This document shows, in pieces, positions 35,477-47,270 of a DNA stretch of 64,000 nt. The stretch lies in contig JADCRB010000006.1 in the NCBI GenBank assembly GCA_021464245.1, positions 4,449,310-4,513,309 of the forward strand, in the 5' to 3' direction. How positions within the stretch are numbered: position 1 is the stretch's first letter; every line of letters begins with the position of its first letter. The DNA comes from Carallia brachiata (Eukaryota > Streptophyta > Magnoliopsida > Malpighiales > Rhizophoraceae). The position numbers and the translations under genes were made by a program. The notes beneath the pieces were generated by a model. It had not been told where the DNA came from and searched no databases. It saw only the letters and a list, made by a program, of their open reading frames with translations.

Positions 35477-36150
35477 TCAGACTTTTCTCTCATTCATTTT
35501 AACTTGCTTTTGACTTACCTTATACTCAAGAAATATAATCTTTCCCTGAACAAACTTACCCTTTTCTTTATTTACATGTAACTCGTACTCTCTCAACTTA
35601 TACAACACCAACTTTAGATGGGACAAGTGATCCTCTAAGGATTCACTATACATAACTATGTCATCAAGATATACAACCACAAAGCGATCAATAAAGTTAT
35701 GAAATACATTATTCATTAAATTGCAGAAAGTAGTAGAGGCATTAGTCAAACCAAATGACATCACCAAGAATTCATAGGAGCCATAACAAGTAATGCACGT
35801 GGTTTTTCCTTCATCTCTTTTCGCAATTCTTACTTGTCAATATCCAAACTGCCAATCCATCATGGTAAAATGTGAGGCTTTGACTAGTCTATCGAACAAG
35901 TCTGCTATTAATGGAATAGGATACTTGAATTCACTGTCACCTTATTCAACGCTTTCTAATCCATGCATGTCTACAGGGACCCGTCATATTTTTTCTGAAA
36001 CAACATCAGGGCACCATATAGGGTTTTAGAAGGCTGAATTAGGCTTGCATCTAGTAACTTCGTCAACTGTTTCCTCAGTTCTGTTAATTCTAGTGGACTC
36101 ATGCGATATGGATTTGTGTTGAGAATTTAGAACTAGATACCAAATCGATC
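35477..36150 (-). pseudogene. Reverse transcriptase remnant of the unit A chromovirus
   Basis: The open piece 35477-35767 has VMSFGLTNASTTFCNLMN and the catalytic YLDD in VVVYLDDIVMYSESLEDHL. Upstream phases up to about 36150 keep weak traces of the RT N-terminus. Stops and frameshifts separate the parts. Confidence 0.75.
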
Positions 36151-36461
36151 TTGTGGTCAGTAGCATGCCTCGAAGGAAGACACTTGGAGAGTCCAGAGGG
36201 CATCACATTAGTGAACTCTCCAAACAGATCCATAACACTGTTAAGCACCTCAACAACAACCCCTTTTTTATCTCCATCAAAGCCGTAAAATTGGTGACTC
36301 TCCTTTCTTCAAACTATGCTCTACCTACGTAACAGATAGCATACCACCCAACTTCCCACCAATACTAGAAGAGAGAGTGAGCTTTCCAGGAGCAAAATAA
36401 AGATGATCCTCATACATGATCATAAGACCATCCAAGTGAAGCAACAAAACAACTCTTGCAC

Positions 36462-37610
36462 TCACAAAGAAATTAACTTTAGTATTATATCAAAATCTTC
36501 TAAAGGTACCATAGTGAAGTTAAGTTTACTAGACAAACTACAAATAGTTATCTCTATATCCAATGTCATGCTAAGCACCTCCCGGGATGTCGAGTTGACT
36601 ACCTTCATTAGACTCCCGGTTTTGGTGACTTTGAGACCTAGTGATTCTATCATCCTCTCAGCAACAAAGTTGTGGGTGGCACCTATATCAACTATCGTCA
36701 TCAACTATTTGTTACTAAGCCCAATCTTTACATACAACAAGCCAAATTATGGGGCGCGTCCAGCTTGCACAGCACTTATCAACTACAAAGGATTGATACG
36801 AGAGGGGCCAACATCATCTGTGATGTTTTCTCTACCACTCTCCTTAGTAGCTATGACACCTAACTTCTCCCTCTTGGGACACTCATTGGCCTTGTGTGGT
36901 CTATTAGAGATGAAACAATTAGAGTTAGACTCGCCTTTACTTTGTTTCTAGTAGATGATTTTACCTTTATCATTATCACCATTGTTGTGCTTATTCTTCT
37001 AGTCCTTATCCTTGGACTGTTTCCCAACATCAAAATTAGAGGACTTGTCGATTCAAAAATCAACTAACCCATTAGTCGCAGCCATTGCAGAATGTAGGAC
37101 CTTCGTACCTTGCCTTCTAAGTTCAAGTTGAGTATAAGGTTGAAGACCGAAAACAAAATTGAAAAGCTTGTCCTCATCAGACATATTTGGATGTCAAACA
37201 TAAAAGAACTAAATTCCTTCACATAGTCACGTACCATGCCATTCTGCTTCAACTCTTTCTTCAGGCTTTTTCATATCTCAGTGTTAGGTCTGCCCGCATT
37301 TGCATCGTCATCCAACCCAGTTTGCCACCACAGTATGACGTCCTTGGTTAGATACATGCTGGTTAGATTGACCTTCTTATCGTTTGACACTCAGGCAACT
37401 TTAAAGTACTGCTCCATATCCCATGAAAAAATCTTGATCCCCTTTACATCCCTCATTCCCTCAAAGGTTTTAGTCTTTGGAACCATCATCTTAGTCGAGT
37501 CATCCATAAGACCTCCGTCTAGTTGACAGCTTATAGCCCTCTTGGGGATGGTTATTTCTGCTGTCATCTCATCAAGTCGAAAAGCTGTATTTGTAGAAGC
37601 CACTACCTCA
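36462..37610 (-). pseudogene. Protease and gag remnant of the unit A chromovirus
   Basis: The protease loop reads VDIGATHNFVAERMI (DIGA in place of D(S/T)GA) in 36462-36704. Upstream, NRPHKANECPKRE (about 36860-36900) is a damaged CCHC zinc knuckle. Gag pieces with a YFKVA-like segment reach about 37600. All are broken by stops. Confidence 0.65.
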
Positions 37611-37787
37611 TGTTGCCGCAGCAGATCAATTATATATTATTCATGAAGAGCCAATGTCTAGAACACAGTGAACATTGGATCTTCCAAAAGATCAATGAGT
37701 ACCTCAAAGAATATGGCTACGGGCTCTCAAACTCATCAAGACCTGAACCACCTGTGATTGGTCGAACCTTTTTGCTCTAATACCAGT

Positions 37788-37800
37788 TGTCACAAGGCTA
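37788..37800 (-). other. End of the 5' LTR and adjoining primer-binding site, unit A
   Basis: Read on minus, the LTR ends TTGTGACA at 37788. After two bases comes TGGTATTAGAGC (37774-37785), complementary to the 3' end of initiator methionine tRNA with one mismatch. Confidence 0.7.
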
Positions 37801-38676
37801 AATTTCTAACTCAAATTTTTGCCTTGTGATGTACTAAGTTATACTTAGTCTCAACCAACTCGCACACAAAAGCATTGCGATGGCCCTAAGTCACGCTTAA
37901 CCTCAGCAAACTCACACACAAAGGATTGCACAATAGAACTTCGTAACAAGCTCACAACTCACACACTTGAAAGAGACACAAAAGCATACGAGAACTTTTC
38001 CCAACTTTTATTACTTTATTACAAAGTATAGAAAGGAACAACAACAAAATGCACTCTTGACAGTGTTTCACTCTTTCTTTTTAAGTACTTTATCCCTCAC
38101 TGAGTACAAATGACAACCCAAAGGATCTATTTATAGTTGACACCCCAAACTACATAGGGTTTGGAGATAACCGTTATCTCCCCATGATCTCTATCATGAC
38201 TTGATAATCCTCATCTCTCTACGATCTCATCCATGACTCGATCCTAATAAGCCTTATCTCTGACAATCACCCATCACTTAATCTCGATAAATCTTATTCA
38301 CCCACAATTCTTAGTCATGCACGATCTGATGAGCACTATCCCAATGCTTAGCCAATAGGATAGAGTCACATCTGCACATCCTCACATTCTACATGTCACA
38401 CGAGACTCGGTGTCACGTAGTGCCATGCAATGCCATGCGGACTTAGCTAATGCCTTGCCTTTGTGTTTGGGCTTCTTGGCCTAAGCTCATGATCTATCTG
38501 ATGGAGCCCACAAACATGTGGCCCAATATCTTCTATCCAGCCCATACCTTGGCCCAACTTAAGACCCACATGTAGGCCCGTGCCTACAATAAAATCCCTC
38601 AACTTTTATCTTGTCTGAAGGAATGCTCAGCTACTCCAAAGTCTCATGTTGAGAATTGGCGAAATGTGTTACCAAC

Positions 38677-40386
38677 ATCGTTGTTAAAATTGTGATCTGT
38701 ATCGTAAGATCGTATGATCCTATGATCCAGATCATAGTTACAATCCTATATCAGCCCAACAATCCAAAACACTATAAAAATCATTTTTAACTAAGATTAA
38801 TGTAGAATCACACTTCAACTCATAGAGTCAGTAGGATCGAGGTCCTACCAACCCTACAAATCAACAAAATCTTTATTTGCAAAAAAAGGAAAAGTACACA
38901 TCAATGCCTTGGCTTCTTCGTTCTTGCCATCTTTTTCATTCATCTTTTACTTTATTGTTCTTCCTCTTTAAACAAAGCAAAATTGATAGATCCTTCCAAC
39001 CAAAATTAGAACTTCCAATCGAAGGGGTAGGCTGCTTTCTCTCAAGTTATTCAAGGTCAGTTTTTCTTTTTTTTTTTTTAAGGGTTCTTGTTTCGTCAGT
39101 GATCTTTTTTTTTTAATAAAAAATGTAATTTTTTATTTTATTGAGATTTATGCTCATTGTTCACACTTCTAACTTCAAATTTGATATGGGCTTGTGTTTT
39201 GTTGCTAATTTTTTGTTTTCTTGCATGATTCTATCCAATTTTGAATTCGAGTTTGAGTGGTTGAACAAAACTTTTTGGTTGCAATTATTTGTTTTGTGGA
39301 AACTTTTTGCTTTATGATGAAGTGGAAGTCAGTCTTTCGTGCAATGTGTGTTGGTATATTGAAATCTTGAGAGATAAGAATAATATTTTGAAGTTGTTTA
39401 ACTTGTCAACTGAAGCAAATGCAGTGATTAAGGTGACTTTCTGCATATTCTGCTTTCCCTGGTTGTGAAATCCTGAAGTATGAGGTGATGACAAAACTCG
39501 AAAGCCTAATTGAATTTTTTAAAGAGTGATCGAGTTCTTATTTGGTTTAGAATGAAATCATAGGGTTTTATGGGTTCTGAACTCCATAAGTAAAAATTGA
39601 TCTAACATAAGTTTGATGTTGAACGCCTTTAAAAATTGATTCTTTGTTTTTATTATTGACTTTGCATCAAGGATTGGTTGTCTAATTGAATGACACTTAA
39701 GTGCCATTGTTGCACTGTGAATAGTAAAACAGTTACAAATTATCATTTCCATGGCTAAAACCTTTTTTTTTTCTTATTGAAAAGAAATTTTAGCTTGTAA
39801 TAGTTATTCATTGATCTGCTGTTGTTTTTTCTCCTTTACAAGGATGCCCACAAGATTATTTGATTGTTTAGTCCAACAGTTACAAATTATCATTTTAATG
39901 GCTATTACTTTTACAAATTATCATTTTAATTGCTATTACTTATTGTTTAATGCCCATGAGACGAGTTATTTTCAATTTCAATTTGATATGAACTTATAGC
40001 TTAAAAGAGCTAAAACTTAGAAGGCTAATTATGTTTTTGTAGCTTAAAAATGTTTGGCTAGGAATTACTTTGTGCAAACTGAGGACTTGGTTTGGATTGT
40101 TGATAGTTATGATCTCAAAAGGCTCGATGATTGCAGATTGTAACTTCAAAATCTTTTGAAGGAAGACGTTCTTTGGAATCCCATTTGTTATATGTATATA
40201 GTTTCTACTTGAATTTCAATTTAGGAAATTGATGGAATGCTTAGAAATTAAAAATTGCATTTCAATTGATATTTTTTATTTTTTGTTAATTTTGATTAAA
40301 TTTTATAATTTTACGATCCAAGTCTACGATTTGATCTTACATCTCCAAAATGATCTTAGCTAGAATTCCAATTTTAAGAACCTTGG
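38677..40386. mobile_element. hAT-like non-autonomous element nested in the 5' LTR, unit A
   Basis: It splits the chromovirus 5' LTR. The flanking eight bases are TTACCAAC (38669-38676) and TCATCAAC (40387-40394); in unit B they are TCACCAAC and TTACCAAC, so the original 8-bp target duplication is clear. The ends are similar inverted repeats (GTTGTTAAAATTGTGATC and, complemented, GGTTCTTAAAATTGGAATTC), and both sub-ends are rich in GATC/ATCGTA motifs. No transposase frame is visible. An 8-bp duplication points to the hAT superfamily. Confidence 0.7.
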
Positions 40387-40411
40387 TCATCAACTCCAGC
40401 ATGGACTAACA

Positions 40412-41070
40412 ACAATCCACATGGTTATACTTAATGCAGAGTTAACAGAAAAAGGCATATATATTGACGAACATAATGTAAGGGGTTAATTTTGACCCAA
40501 AAAAAAAAAGGTTATGGACATGAATCATAAAACAATAAAAAGTTGTGGGTGGATTCTTGCTTTTTGCCTATTTTTAATTTTTAATTTTTATTTTTTAGGT
40601 GTAATATAGATATTATAATACATATTAATTTCTTTTCTCTTATTTTTTCTTTATTATTAAATAAAATATTTTTAAATTTCTTTGATACTCTTTCAAATAT
40701 ATGAAGGACAACAAAATTTTTTCTCTTCCAATATTCATTATTCACACTTTAATTCTTCTTACATTCATCTCTTTTTTTTGTCCCAAACATAATGTGACTG
40801 GTGGTAGTTTTGACTTTTACAGTATTACCCTTTACAGTAACTCTATGATGTAGCTATATTTTATGGGCTAGACTCCAATATTGGAGCAAGAAAAATTATT
40901 TGCAAAGCGATTTTAAAATAATAATAAGAAAATATAAAGTGGTTGACTTTATAAAAATAAAAAAATAAATTATTAAATAAAAATATATTATTATTTGTTG
41001 TTATTTATGTTTAGTTATACAATCTTCTCAATTGCCAATCATTAAAACAGAGAGAGAAGAGAATGGGAAA
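40412..41070. other. Non-coding spacer shared by units A and B
   Basis: It matches the unit B region at 56168-57390, except that B has an additional foldback element. At about 40490-40510 it holds the empty site of that element. No gene is seen. Confidence 0.4.
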
Positions 41071-41079
41071 AGCTTAATG

Positions 41080-41570
41080 CAAATTCTTGGCTTTGAGGTT
41101 TTAATTCAAATGATTGCCAGCAAGATCTAAATTTGGCAACTCAAACTTGTTGGCGTAAGCAATGCGGTCTAAGCCCAAATAAATATCTCCCATCTCCCTC
41201 ACCCTCCTCCCCCACTCATCGGCAGCTAATCCTCTAAAACCCAAAACTAATTTAAGCCTTTTATCGTTTATTTTTTTAGCCAAAGTAAATAAATAAAAAT
41301 AATAATAATAACATGCAGTCTGGACCTGAGCATAGAGCAGGAGAAAGATGAGTTAGCAAGAGAAAAGAAGAGTTCAAGAGTTTAAATTTTTAATTTTTTT
41401 TAATTATTCTTTTTTTTGAGCTAATTAGTTTAAATTTAAAAAAAATTTTAAAAAAAACAAAAAAAAGCCGAACTTTGCGTGCCTGCTTTGTTAAAAAGGT
41501 TTAGTCAGCGTCTTGCAAAGTTGTTGTTTCCTTGAGAAAAACAACGAGCAGAATTATAGATAGCTTTTGA
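41080..41570 (-). other. Orphan copy of the resistance-gene upstream module
   Basis: Similar to 30847-31270 and 46430-46800, which sit upstream of the two CC-NBS-LRR genes, but here no resistance gene follows on the minus strand side; the chromovirus block is there instead. At 41248-41250 it contains the intact TAA that is duplicated around the 57563-60297 element in the matching copy. Confidence 0.5.

Positions 41571-41645
<75 letters not shown>
41571..41645. repeat. (A)n(AT)n low-complexity tract
   Basis: A run of about 37 A followed by about 19 AT units. Such tracts are length-unstable. Confidence 0.95.
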
Positions 41646-41646
<1 letters not shown>

Positions 41647-42253
41647 CTCGAAAAACAACAAAAAAAAAAAAATCATATTTTTTTATTAAAATCTAACCTT
41701 CCCGTTTAGTATGTGGTTAAAAAATATCTTTGTAATTTAATTGCTCTCTTTTTTTATTTCCATCTTTCTTGTTCTCGTCTTCTTTGTTTCTTGATTGTTT
41801 GCTGTTTTTCTTTTTTTTTTTGGGTTGGGCGTTGTTTGTTCGTCAGTCGTCAACTTCCTCGCTGGTGTCAGATATAAAGGACTTGGGGTGGGCCTCTCGG
41901 TGTCATTGGAGGTAGTGGGTAGTCAGATTCAGAAGCAAAAATAAATGGGTCTTGTTGTTGCTGGTTTTCATCGTGGTTTTGGGTGCCTTCTCGTTAGGCG
42001 GTGGTGCGGGCGACGAAGACGAAGGTGCAGGATTGATGGTGGTGAGATGTTATTCTTCTTCCTCTTGTCGTTGCTTGTTTTCATAGCATAAAACCAGAGA
42101 CCAAACACAACGAAGTACAGAAAACTGGGGTTGTAGTGGAAGTTGATGTCTTTCCAGAACTCCATTTGCAATTGAATAACCCAATGACTTAGCCCTATTG
42201 CCGTTCAATTTCAAGAGATCCCATGGCACTAATAATTGAATCTACCATAATTT
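41646..42253. other. End module of unit A, unassigned
   Basis: It matches 61528-62005 near the end of unit B (GTTGTTTGTTCGTCAG, GGGTGGGCCTCTCGGTGTCA). The shared sequence is GC-richer than its surroundings and has short frames in both copies that do not agree in phase, so it is more likely a decayed gene fragment than a gene. I do not recognise it. Confidence 0.4.
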
Positions 42254-42281
42254 ATGTTAAATACATAAATTTCATAAACTA

Positions 42282-42684
42282 ATGAAGCATTTACATTGTT
42301 TGCAAAAAACTACTAAGCAAGCACTTTCGCATGAAAAAAGGGCCATAGAAAAGCAAATGCTGTGGCTGAAAGGCCTCAAGGAAGGACTTCAACTGTTGTT
42401 CACTGATGATATCAGAATGAATAAACTATTAGCCATAGGAGACAATCAGGCTTGCAGAAATCGCATTGATAAATCGTAAAGCATCGATTGTTCTGTGTTC
42501 TGTTTATAATTGCAGCATTCCAGACGGATGGTCTCCTCCACGATTTCTCATCATGGATGATGGTTGGGAACAAGCTGAAGTTGCAGCCACGGAGGACGCT
42601 GTTTGCATTTCAGGAGAAGGACGACGGAGTGCATTTCCCTCTGTTTTCCTCTTTGAAGCTGTGACAAGAAATCTTCCTATCTAA
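42282..42684 (+). pseudogene. Raffinose-synthase-like gene fragment, unit B
   Basis: The first part encodes MLWLKGLKEGLQLLFTDD (42282-42479). After a probable intron ending TTATAATTGCAG near 42515, the second part encodes SPPRFLIMDDGWEQ and stops at 42684. Similarity to raffinose synthase is limited to the GLKEGLQ and PPRFLIMDDGW segments. It is the best preserved of three copies. Confidence 0.45.
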
Positions 42685-43226
42685 TAACTACCTGCATGAA
42701 CTGATGAACTATATGGCAAGTCATGTTTTTCTGATAAGAGTTGCACAGAACCAAGGAGGAAAAGTGGAATGTTTTCTGGACTCTTTTTTCTGTTTAGACA
42801 TCTGTGAACCTTTGATTACACCCTGGTGAGCTACTCTCTATACTTATTCTTCATGCGTCGAGGAGGGAAAAATGAAGGGTGAAAGGCGAGCTGATGAAGA
42901 CCTTCGTAAAGATAAATTTCGATGAAAAACAGCCACTGGGTTGGATCACCAAAACATAATTCTCAGATATAAGATAAACATTTGGAATAGACACACGGTT
43001 CTATTGACTTGGGTAGCAAATGAAAACTTTGGATGTAGGATTTGTTGATGAAATGTTGAATTGCTTGTTGTTTGCATTGAAAATGCAGATGAAAATGCAA
43101 CTGAGTCCCGAGATTGGGCTTCAATTCTGTGGTTATAGAACAGAAAAACACAATAAGATGTCAATACTAATAAAATCTGTATTGTTTCCTGACATTAAAA
43201 GCAAATGAGTATCCAAAGGTTTCCTG

Positions 43227-46199
43227 CTAAAACCACCCGGGCTTGCGTTCCATGAAGACATGTTCCAAAACAGATTTGGTAGTAGGGCGATCCCACTCAA
43301 GTGAGTCCCACCATTCCTTCTCTCCACAGATTCTACTCAAATGAGGAGTTGATATTTGGTTGGTTGGCACCAGCATTGTCACTGGGAGCCTCTTAAGCAT
43401 TGGACAGTCTTCTACTACAATTTCCTGAACAGAATGACAAATCATTGTTCCTTCACATACGCAATTCAACTTTGGCAGCCTTATGAGTTCTAGATTCTGT
43501 AGCTTTGGGAGCGCAACGATTTGCCTGTTATAGGAACTTGTGGCATCAGGAGATTGGTGTTGCTCTTCTCTTGTTATAACCTCCTTCAACTTGTAGCAGC
43601 GTGCAAGAGATATTTGGACAAGGTTCTGGAGGTAGTGCTGCACGAATGCAGACGTGAATAGACGCTTAAGCTTGGCACAGTCCTTAATACTTAACTGCTG
43701 AAGGCTGGCAAAGGCTCGGTTTTCTGGTTGTCGAAGTGGGAAATCTGCGTTTTTGAAGAAGCTTCTTAACTTTGGCAAATCGCGAATAAAAAGTACTTTT
43801 AGGTTGCTCAAAAATGAAGTTGCTGTGGTGCAACACTGATAGTCTTCTTCTATTGCAAGTTTTGACCAGATGCTCTTCATCCCCTGACTGTTCTCAATTC
43901 TCAATGTCTCCAAATCCTTTGCATCTTTCAGTGCCGGCAAGAGATCCAACAAGCATGTAAGCTTGTTTCTCCAAGTAATTGTTAGCTCTTTCATATTTTC
44001 AGGAAGAAAAAGTTCATGCCCTTGTCCAAAGGAGACGCAGTTATCTATTATTACAATTCTGCTGTCAAGTGTGTCCATCGCACACGGCCCCTTACCAATG
44101 TGCAAGTAATACCGTCTAAGCCCCTGCCAATGCCGAGATCTAACATATGAATTAAACTTGTCCACATGAGAAAATGTAATGGCCAATGTCTCCAGCCGCC
44201 TTAAGCCAATGAGTTCCTTCAGCTGCACATCAACATCGAGATAATGGAATCTGCAGCATTGCAAATTGGAAAACTTTTGTAGCATCCCACTTGGAAGCAC
44301 TTTTAGTTTCCACATGCTAGAGAAGTCCAGGAGTTTAAGGTTAACTAGTCTTTCCATGCCATGAGGAACATTTTCTAGCCCAGTGAAACTGAGATCCAAC
44401 TCCTGCAAATTTGCAAGGTTAGCCAAAGAGGGAACATATTTTAAGCAATGACAGAATCCGAGAAGCAATACACTAAGATTCCTCAGATTGGTGATGGAAT
44501 CTGGTAAGCGAACTAGATTTATCAACCGTCTCATGTCCAAAACTTTGAGGCTTTGCATGTGAACAAAAAATTCCCTTGGGAGCTCATATATCGTGTAATT
44601 GTGTTGCAGCAGCAAGGTCTTGAGTATGGGACAATTAGGTGAAAAGCAAAAGAAACGCCCTGCTAAGCTGTTGTTCATTAAGGAAACACGCTCCAAGTTC
44701 TCTGGCCATTCACTCTTTCTTGGAAGTACCCTGAGTTGCAGGCCTGCTTTCACCATAAACATTGGATTTGCTCTTGTCATAGTGATGGCCATGTCCCTGA
44801 TCACATCATGCATTTTCACACAGATTTTGCCTCGCATGTTTCTAGTGCTTTCCAGCAAGCAGGCATCTATAAGCCTGCTTATCATAGAATTGCCCCTGTC
44901 AAACTCTGCGTGTCTAGAATTCATCTCGTCTATTAGTCCCTCCGCAATCCAATATACAATCAGATCGTTTACTGGGATCTTGTAGTCCTCAGGGAACAAT
45001 GAACAATACAGGAGACATTGCTGGTGCTTTGCGTCTTCCAAGCGATCATAACTGAATTTCAGTGCTCTAAACACCTCTTGTTCCATGTCAATCATGCCCT
45101 TCACAGGTTTTCTAAGTTCATTTAAAGCATCCCTCCACCCACTGATTTCACCCAATCCCCTCATGCTTGTAGCTGTAGTTATAATTGCTAGAGGTAGCCC
45201 TGCACATTCTTTGGCAACGGCCATCATAATTTCCTCTAATTCCGGGGGATTCCTTTCAGAGCCGAGCCTTTTCAAGAATAGGTCCCATGATTCTTCAGTT
45301 GAAAGAGGCTTGACTTTAACAACTTCCTGGCAACCAATTCCCCGACACACCTTCAGTATACGAGTAGTAAGCAATAATTTTCCTCCATTAACATGAAGAG
45401 GAATTCCTACCTTCTCTAGTGGAAAAGGTTTCCAGACATCGTCTAAAATGAGAACGAATTTCTTTCTTCTTCTCAGCAATTTGAATAGCTTAGCAGCCCT
45501 TTTCTTTTCATCTTCCTCTCCCGATAGATCTATCCGAGCTTCTTTTGCAATATCATCCTGCAACTTGAAAATGCTTGATTCTTGTGACACGGTCACCCAA
45601 AAAACACAATCAAACGAACCTGTATCTTCTATAATTCGATTGTGAATGTGAGTGGCAATGGTCGTTTTACCAACTCCGCCCATTCCATGAACTCCAATGC
45701 TAAAAGTATCATCATTCATCAGGCATTTCCATATCTGTTCCAAATTTCTTTGTGCAGTCTGCCCTCCTAATTGTGTGGCCAATAATTCTTCTCCTCTAGA
45801 TTGATGTATATCAACCGAAAGCCCTTCAGGAAATCTACCCTGCTCGACAAGCTCTGCTGCTTCTTGAATGTGCTTTTCCACAACCTGTCCCAGCCACAAT
45901 CGCGAAAAATAACTGCTCTCTTTGACTTCTTGTTTTATCTCCTCCACTGCATTCTTCTTTCTCTGTACATTTCTCAACCAATTCTCAACTTCTCTTCTCC
46001 GCTTCTTCCCATGCTGAAGCTCTATGCCCTCCAACTCTGTGTTTACATCCTCTTCTCGGCTTCTTAAATCTTCTACTTTTCCCTCAAGAATTGTCAAATT
46101 TTCATTGATCTTGTTGTTGAAGGCTAGCCACTCCCTACCAGATTCCCATATATTTTTAACCATTACAAGGTTCTTCCATACAGCACCAAAGGAGTTCAT
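43227..46199 (-). CDS. Intact CC-NBS-LRR disease resistance protein, unit B
   Basis: An intracellular immune receptor of the RPS2/RPS5 type. The single-exon frame has 990 codons from ATG 46199; an in-frame ATG 14 codons upstream (46241) is less likely because the unit A copy starts at the position matching 46199. Coiled coil about residues 20-95, then P-loop GMGGVGKTT (about 172-180), kinase-2 KFVLILDDVW, RNBS-B LLLTTR, CAGLPLAI, LLYCSLFPEDY, and MHD in CVKMHDVIRD (about 461-466). LRRs follow to the C-terminus, including ELPREFFVHMQSLKVLDM and LQELDLSFTGLENVPHGMERL. All key residues are present. No N-terminal Gly for myristoylation. Confidence 0.95.
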   Translation of the reverse strand: MNSFGAVWKNLVMVKNIWESGREWLAFNNKINENLTILEGKVEDLRSREEDVNTELEGIELQHGKKRRREVENWLRNVQRKKNAVEEIKQEVKESSYFSRLWLGQVVEKHIQEAAELVEQGRFPEGLSVDIHQSRGEELLATQLGGQTAQRNLEQIWKCLMNDDTFSIGVHGMGGVGKTTIATHIHNRIIEDTGSFDCVFWVTVSQESSIFKLQDDIAKEARIDLSGEEDEKKRAAKLFKLLRRRKKFVLILDDVWKPFPLEKVGIPLHVNGGKLLLTTRILKVCRGIGCQEVVKVKPLSTEESWDLFLKRLGSERNPPELEEIMMAVAKECAGLPLAIITTATSMRGLGEISGWRDALNELRKPVKGMIDMEQEVFRALKFSYDRLEDAKHQQCLLYCSLFPEDYKIPVNDLIVYWIAEGLIDEMNSRHAEFDRGNSMISRLIDACLLESTRNMRGKICVKMHDVIRDMAITMTRANPMFMVKAGLQLRVLPRKSEWPENLERVSLMNNSLAGRFFCFSPNCPILKTLLLQHNYTIYELPREFFVHMQSLKVLDMRRLINLVRLPDSITNLRNLSVLLLGFCHCLKYVPSLANLANLQELDLSFTGLENVPHGMERLVNLKLLDFSSMWKLKVLPSGMLQKFSNLQCCRFHYLDVDVQLKELIGLRRLETLAITFSHVDKFNSYVRSRHWQGLRRYYLHIGKGPCAMDTLDSRIVIIDNCVSFGQGHELFLPENMKELTITWRNKLTCLLDLLPALKDAKDLETLRIENSQGMKSIWSKLAIEEDYQCCTTATSFLSNLKVLFIRDLPKLRSFFKNADFPLRQPENRAFASLQQLSIKDCAKLKRLFTSAFVQHYLQNLVQISLARCYKLKEVITREEQHQSPDATSSYNRQIVALPKLQNLELIRLPKLNCVCEGTMICHSVQEIVVEDCPMLKRLPVTMLVPTNQISTPHLSRICGEKEWWDSLEWDRPTTKSVLEHVFMERKPGWF

Positions 46200-46429
46200 T
46201 TTCAAAACTGCCACCAAATTTTCCAATTTAAGTGAAAACAACCTGAAATTATGTTGGAAGATTATTCATGACAAATTGACAATAAATCCCAGATAGCATT
46301 TCAGACAAATAAATTTCTGTTTTTTTTTTTTTGGTTGTTCAGAAAAATACATTTCAAAAGGCACCAGATAGAGCACAATTCTTCCCTAGATAGTAAAAGG
46401 TCACATGGATCCACAAAAAGCCTGGCAGT

Positions 46430-47270
46430 GTAAAATTCTTTGCTTTAAGTTTTTTAGTCAAATGATTGCCAACAAGATCTAAACTTGGCTACTCAAACTT
46501 GCTGGCTACTAATCCTCTAAAAACCCAAAACAAATTTAAGCCTTTTTATGGTTTTTTTTGGGTCAAAGTAAATTAAAAAAAAAACAAAAATATGCAGTCA
46601 GAACCGGAGCATAGAGCAGGAGAAAGAGGAGTCAGCAAGTGAAGAGCAGAGCACAATCCAATTCCAAAAAATAAAATTAAAGTTACCTTTCTTGATAACT
46701 CGTGCAATCTGAAGAGCTCTAGCTAACTTAGTGTGCCTGCTATGCTAAGGTCAACGTCTGCAAAGTTGCTCTTTCCTTGAAGAAAACTAAACGCAGAATT
46801 ATAGATACCTTAAGCAAGGAATGGAATTGGGGTATAAAGGGGTACTGTGTTTTGTTAGAAAGGAGGGAGAAGGAGACAAAAAATTGGTGAGATCTACTTG
46901 TTTAGGAATATTGTTTAGAAAGTAGAGAGGAAGGAAAAAAAAAACCAGTGGGAAGCACTTGTTTAGAAAGTAGTGAGGAAGATAACGAAAGTTAGTTGAG
47001 TTAGTAAAGTTTTAGATTTTTGTTTGAAAGGTTTAGAGTTTGAGATTTATTAATAATTTTTTTAATGGATGATATGTAAGTTTAATATAAATTTTTTTTA
47101 AAATTTAAGGATTTTATCTGACTATAAATTATGACAACTTCTTCTTATTTAAATTTTTATTTTAAAAAAAAAAAAGTAGGGAGAAAGCAAAAGCAGCAGC
47201 GGAAGCAATTCCCCTTAATTTTAGGAAAATTGTGCGGAATGGGGGCTAGCTGTCAACTTTTTTTTTTTTA
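46430..47270 (-). promoter_or_regulatory. Upstream region of the unit B CC-NBS-LRR gene
   Basis: Matches the module at 30847-31540. It has lost about 50 bp present in the other copies between CTTGCTGG and CTACTAATCC (near 46503). It probably includes the promoter; I could not fix the start site. Confidence 0.4.

Larger units (their letters stand above)
32469..40411 (-). mobile_element. Decayed chromovirus-type Ty3/gypsy retrotransposon, unit A
   Basis: It lies on the minus strand. The LTR reads TGTTAGTCC...TTGTGACA: 3' LTR 32469-33374, 5' LTR 37788-40411 (interrupted by a hAT-like element). Next to the 5' LTR is a primer-binding site close to TGGTATCAGAGC (initiator Met tRNA, one mismatch). 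The polypurine tract GGTGGGAGTAGTT abuts the 3' LTR. Gag, protease, RT, integrase and a chromodomain-like tail are recognisable but full of stops. The target duplication is imperfect (GTAGT / ACAAT). Confidence 0.85.
24783..42253. repeat. Tandem unit A
   Basis: The first complete unit of a large tandem duplication. Its order matches unit B: raffinose-synthase-like fragment, CC-NBS-LRR (minus), upstream region, chromovirus with nested hAT-like element, a second copy of the upstream region, and a module at 41.8-42.2 kb. Unit A has private insertions at 25596-26696 and perhaps 30315-30716. Confidence 0.85.

Noticed and set aside
38700..38760. Clustered GATC/ATCGTATGATCC motifs that could look like a short-repeat array or binding-site cluster
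   Set aside because: They are the sub-terminal part of the hAT-like element and recur at its other end and in the unit B copy; spacing is irregular, so this is not a CRISPR-like or operator array.
41571..41645. Poly-A followed by AT repeats as a possible retroposon tail
   Set aside because: No upstream retroposon body and no target duplication; better explained as simple repeat expansion.
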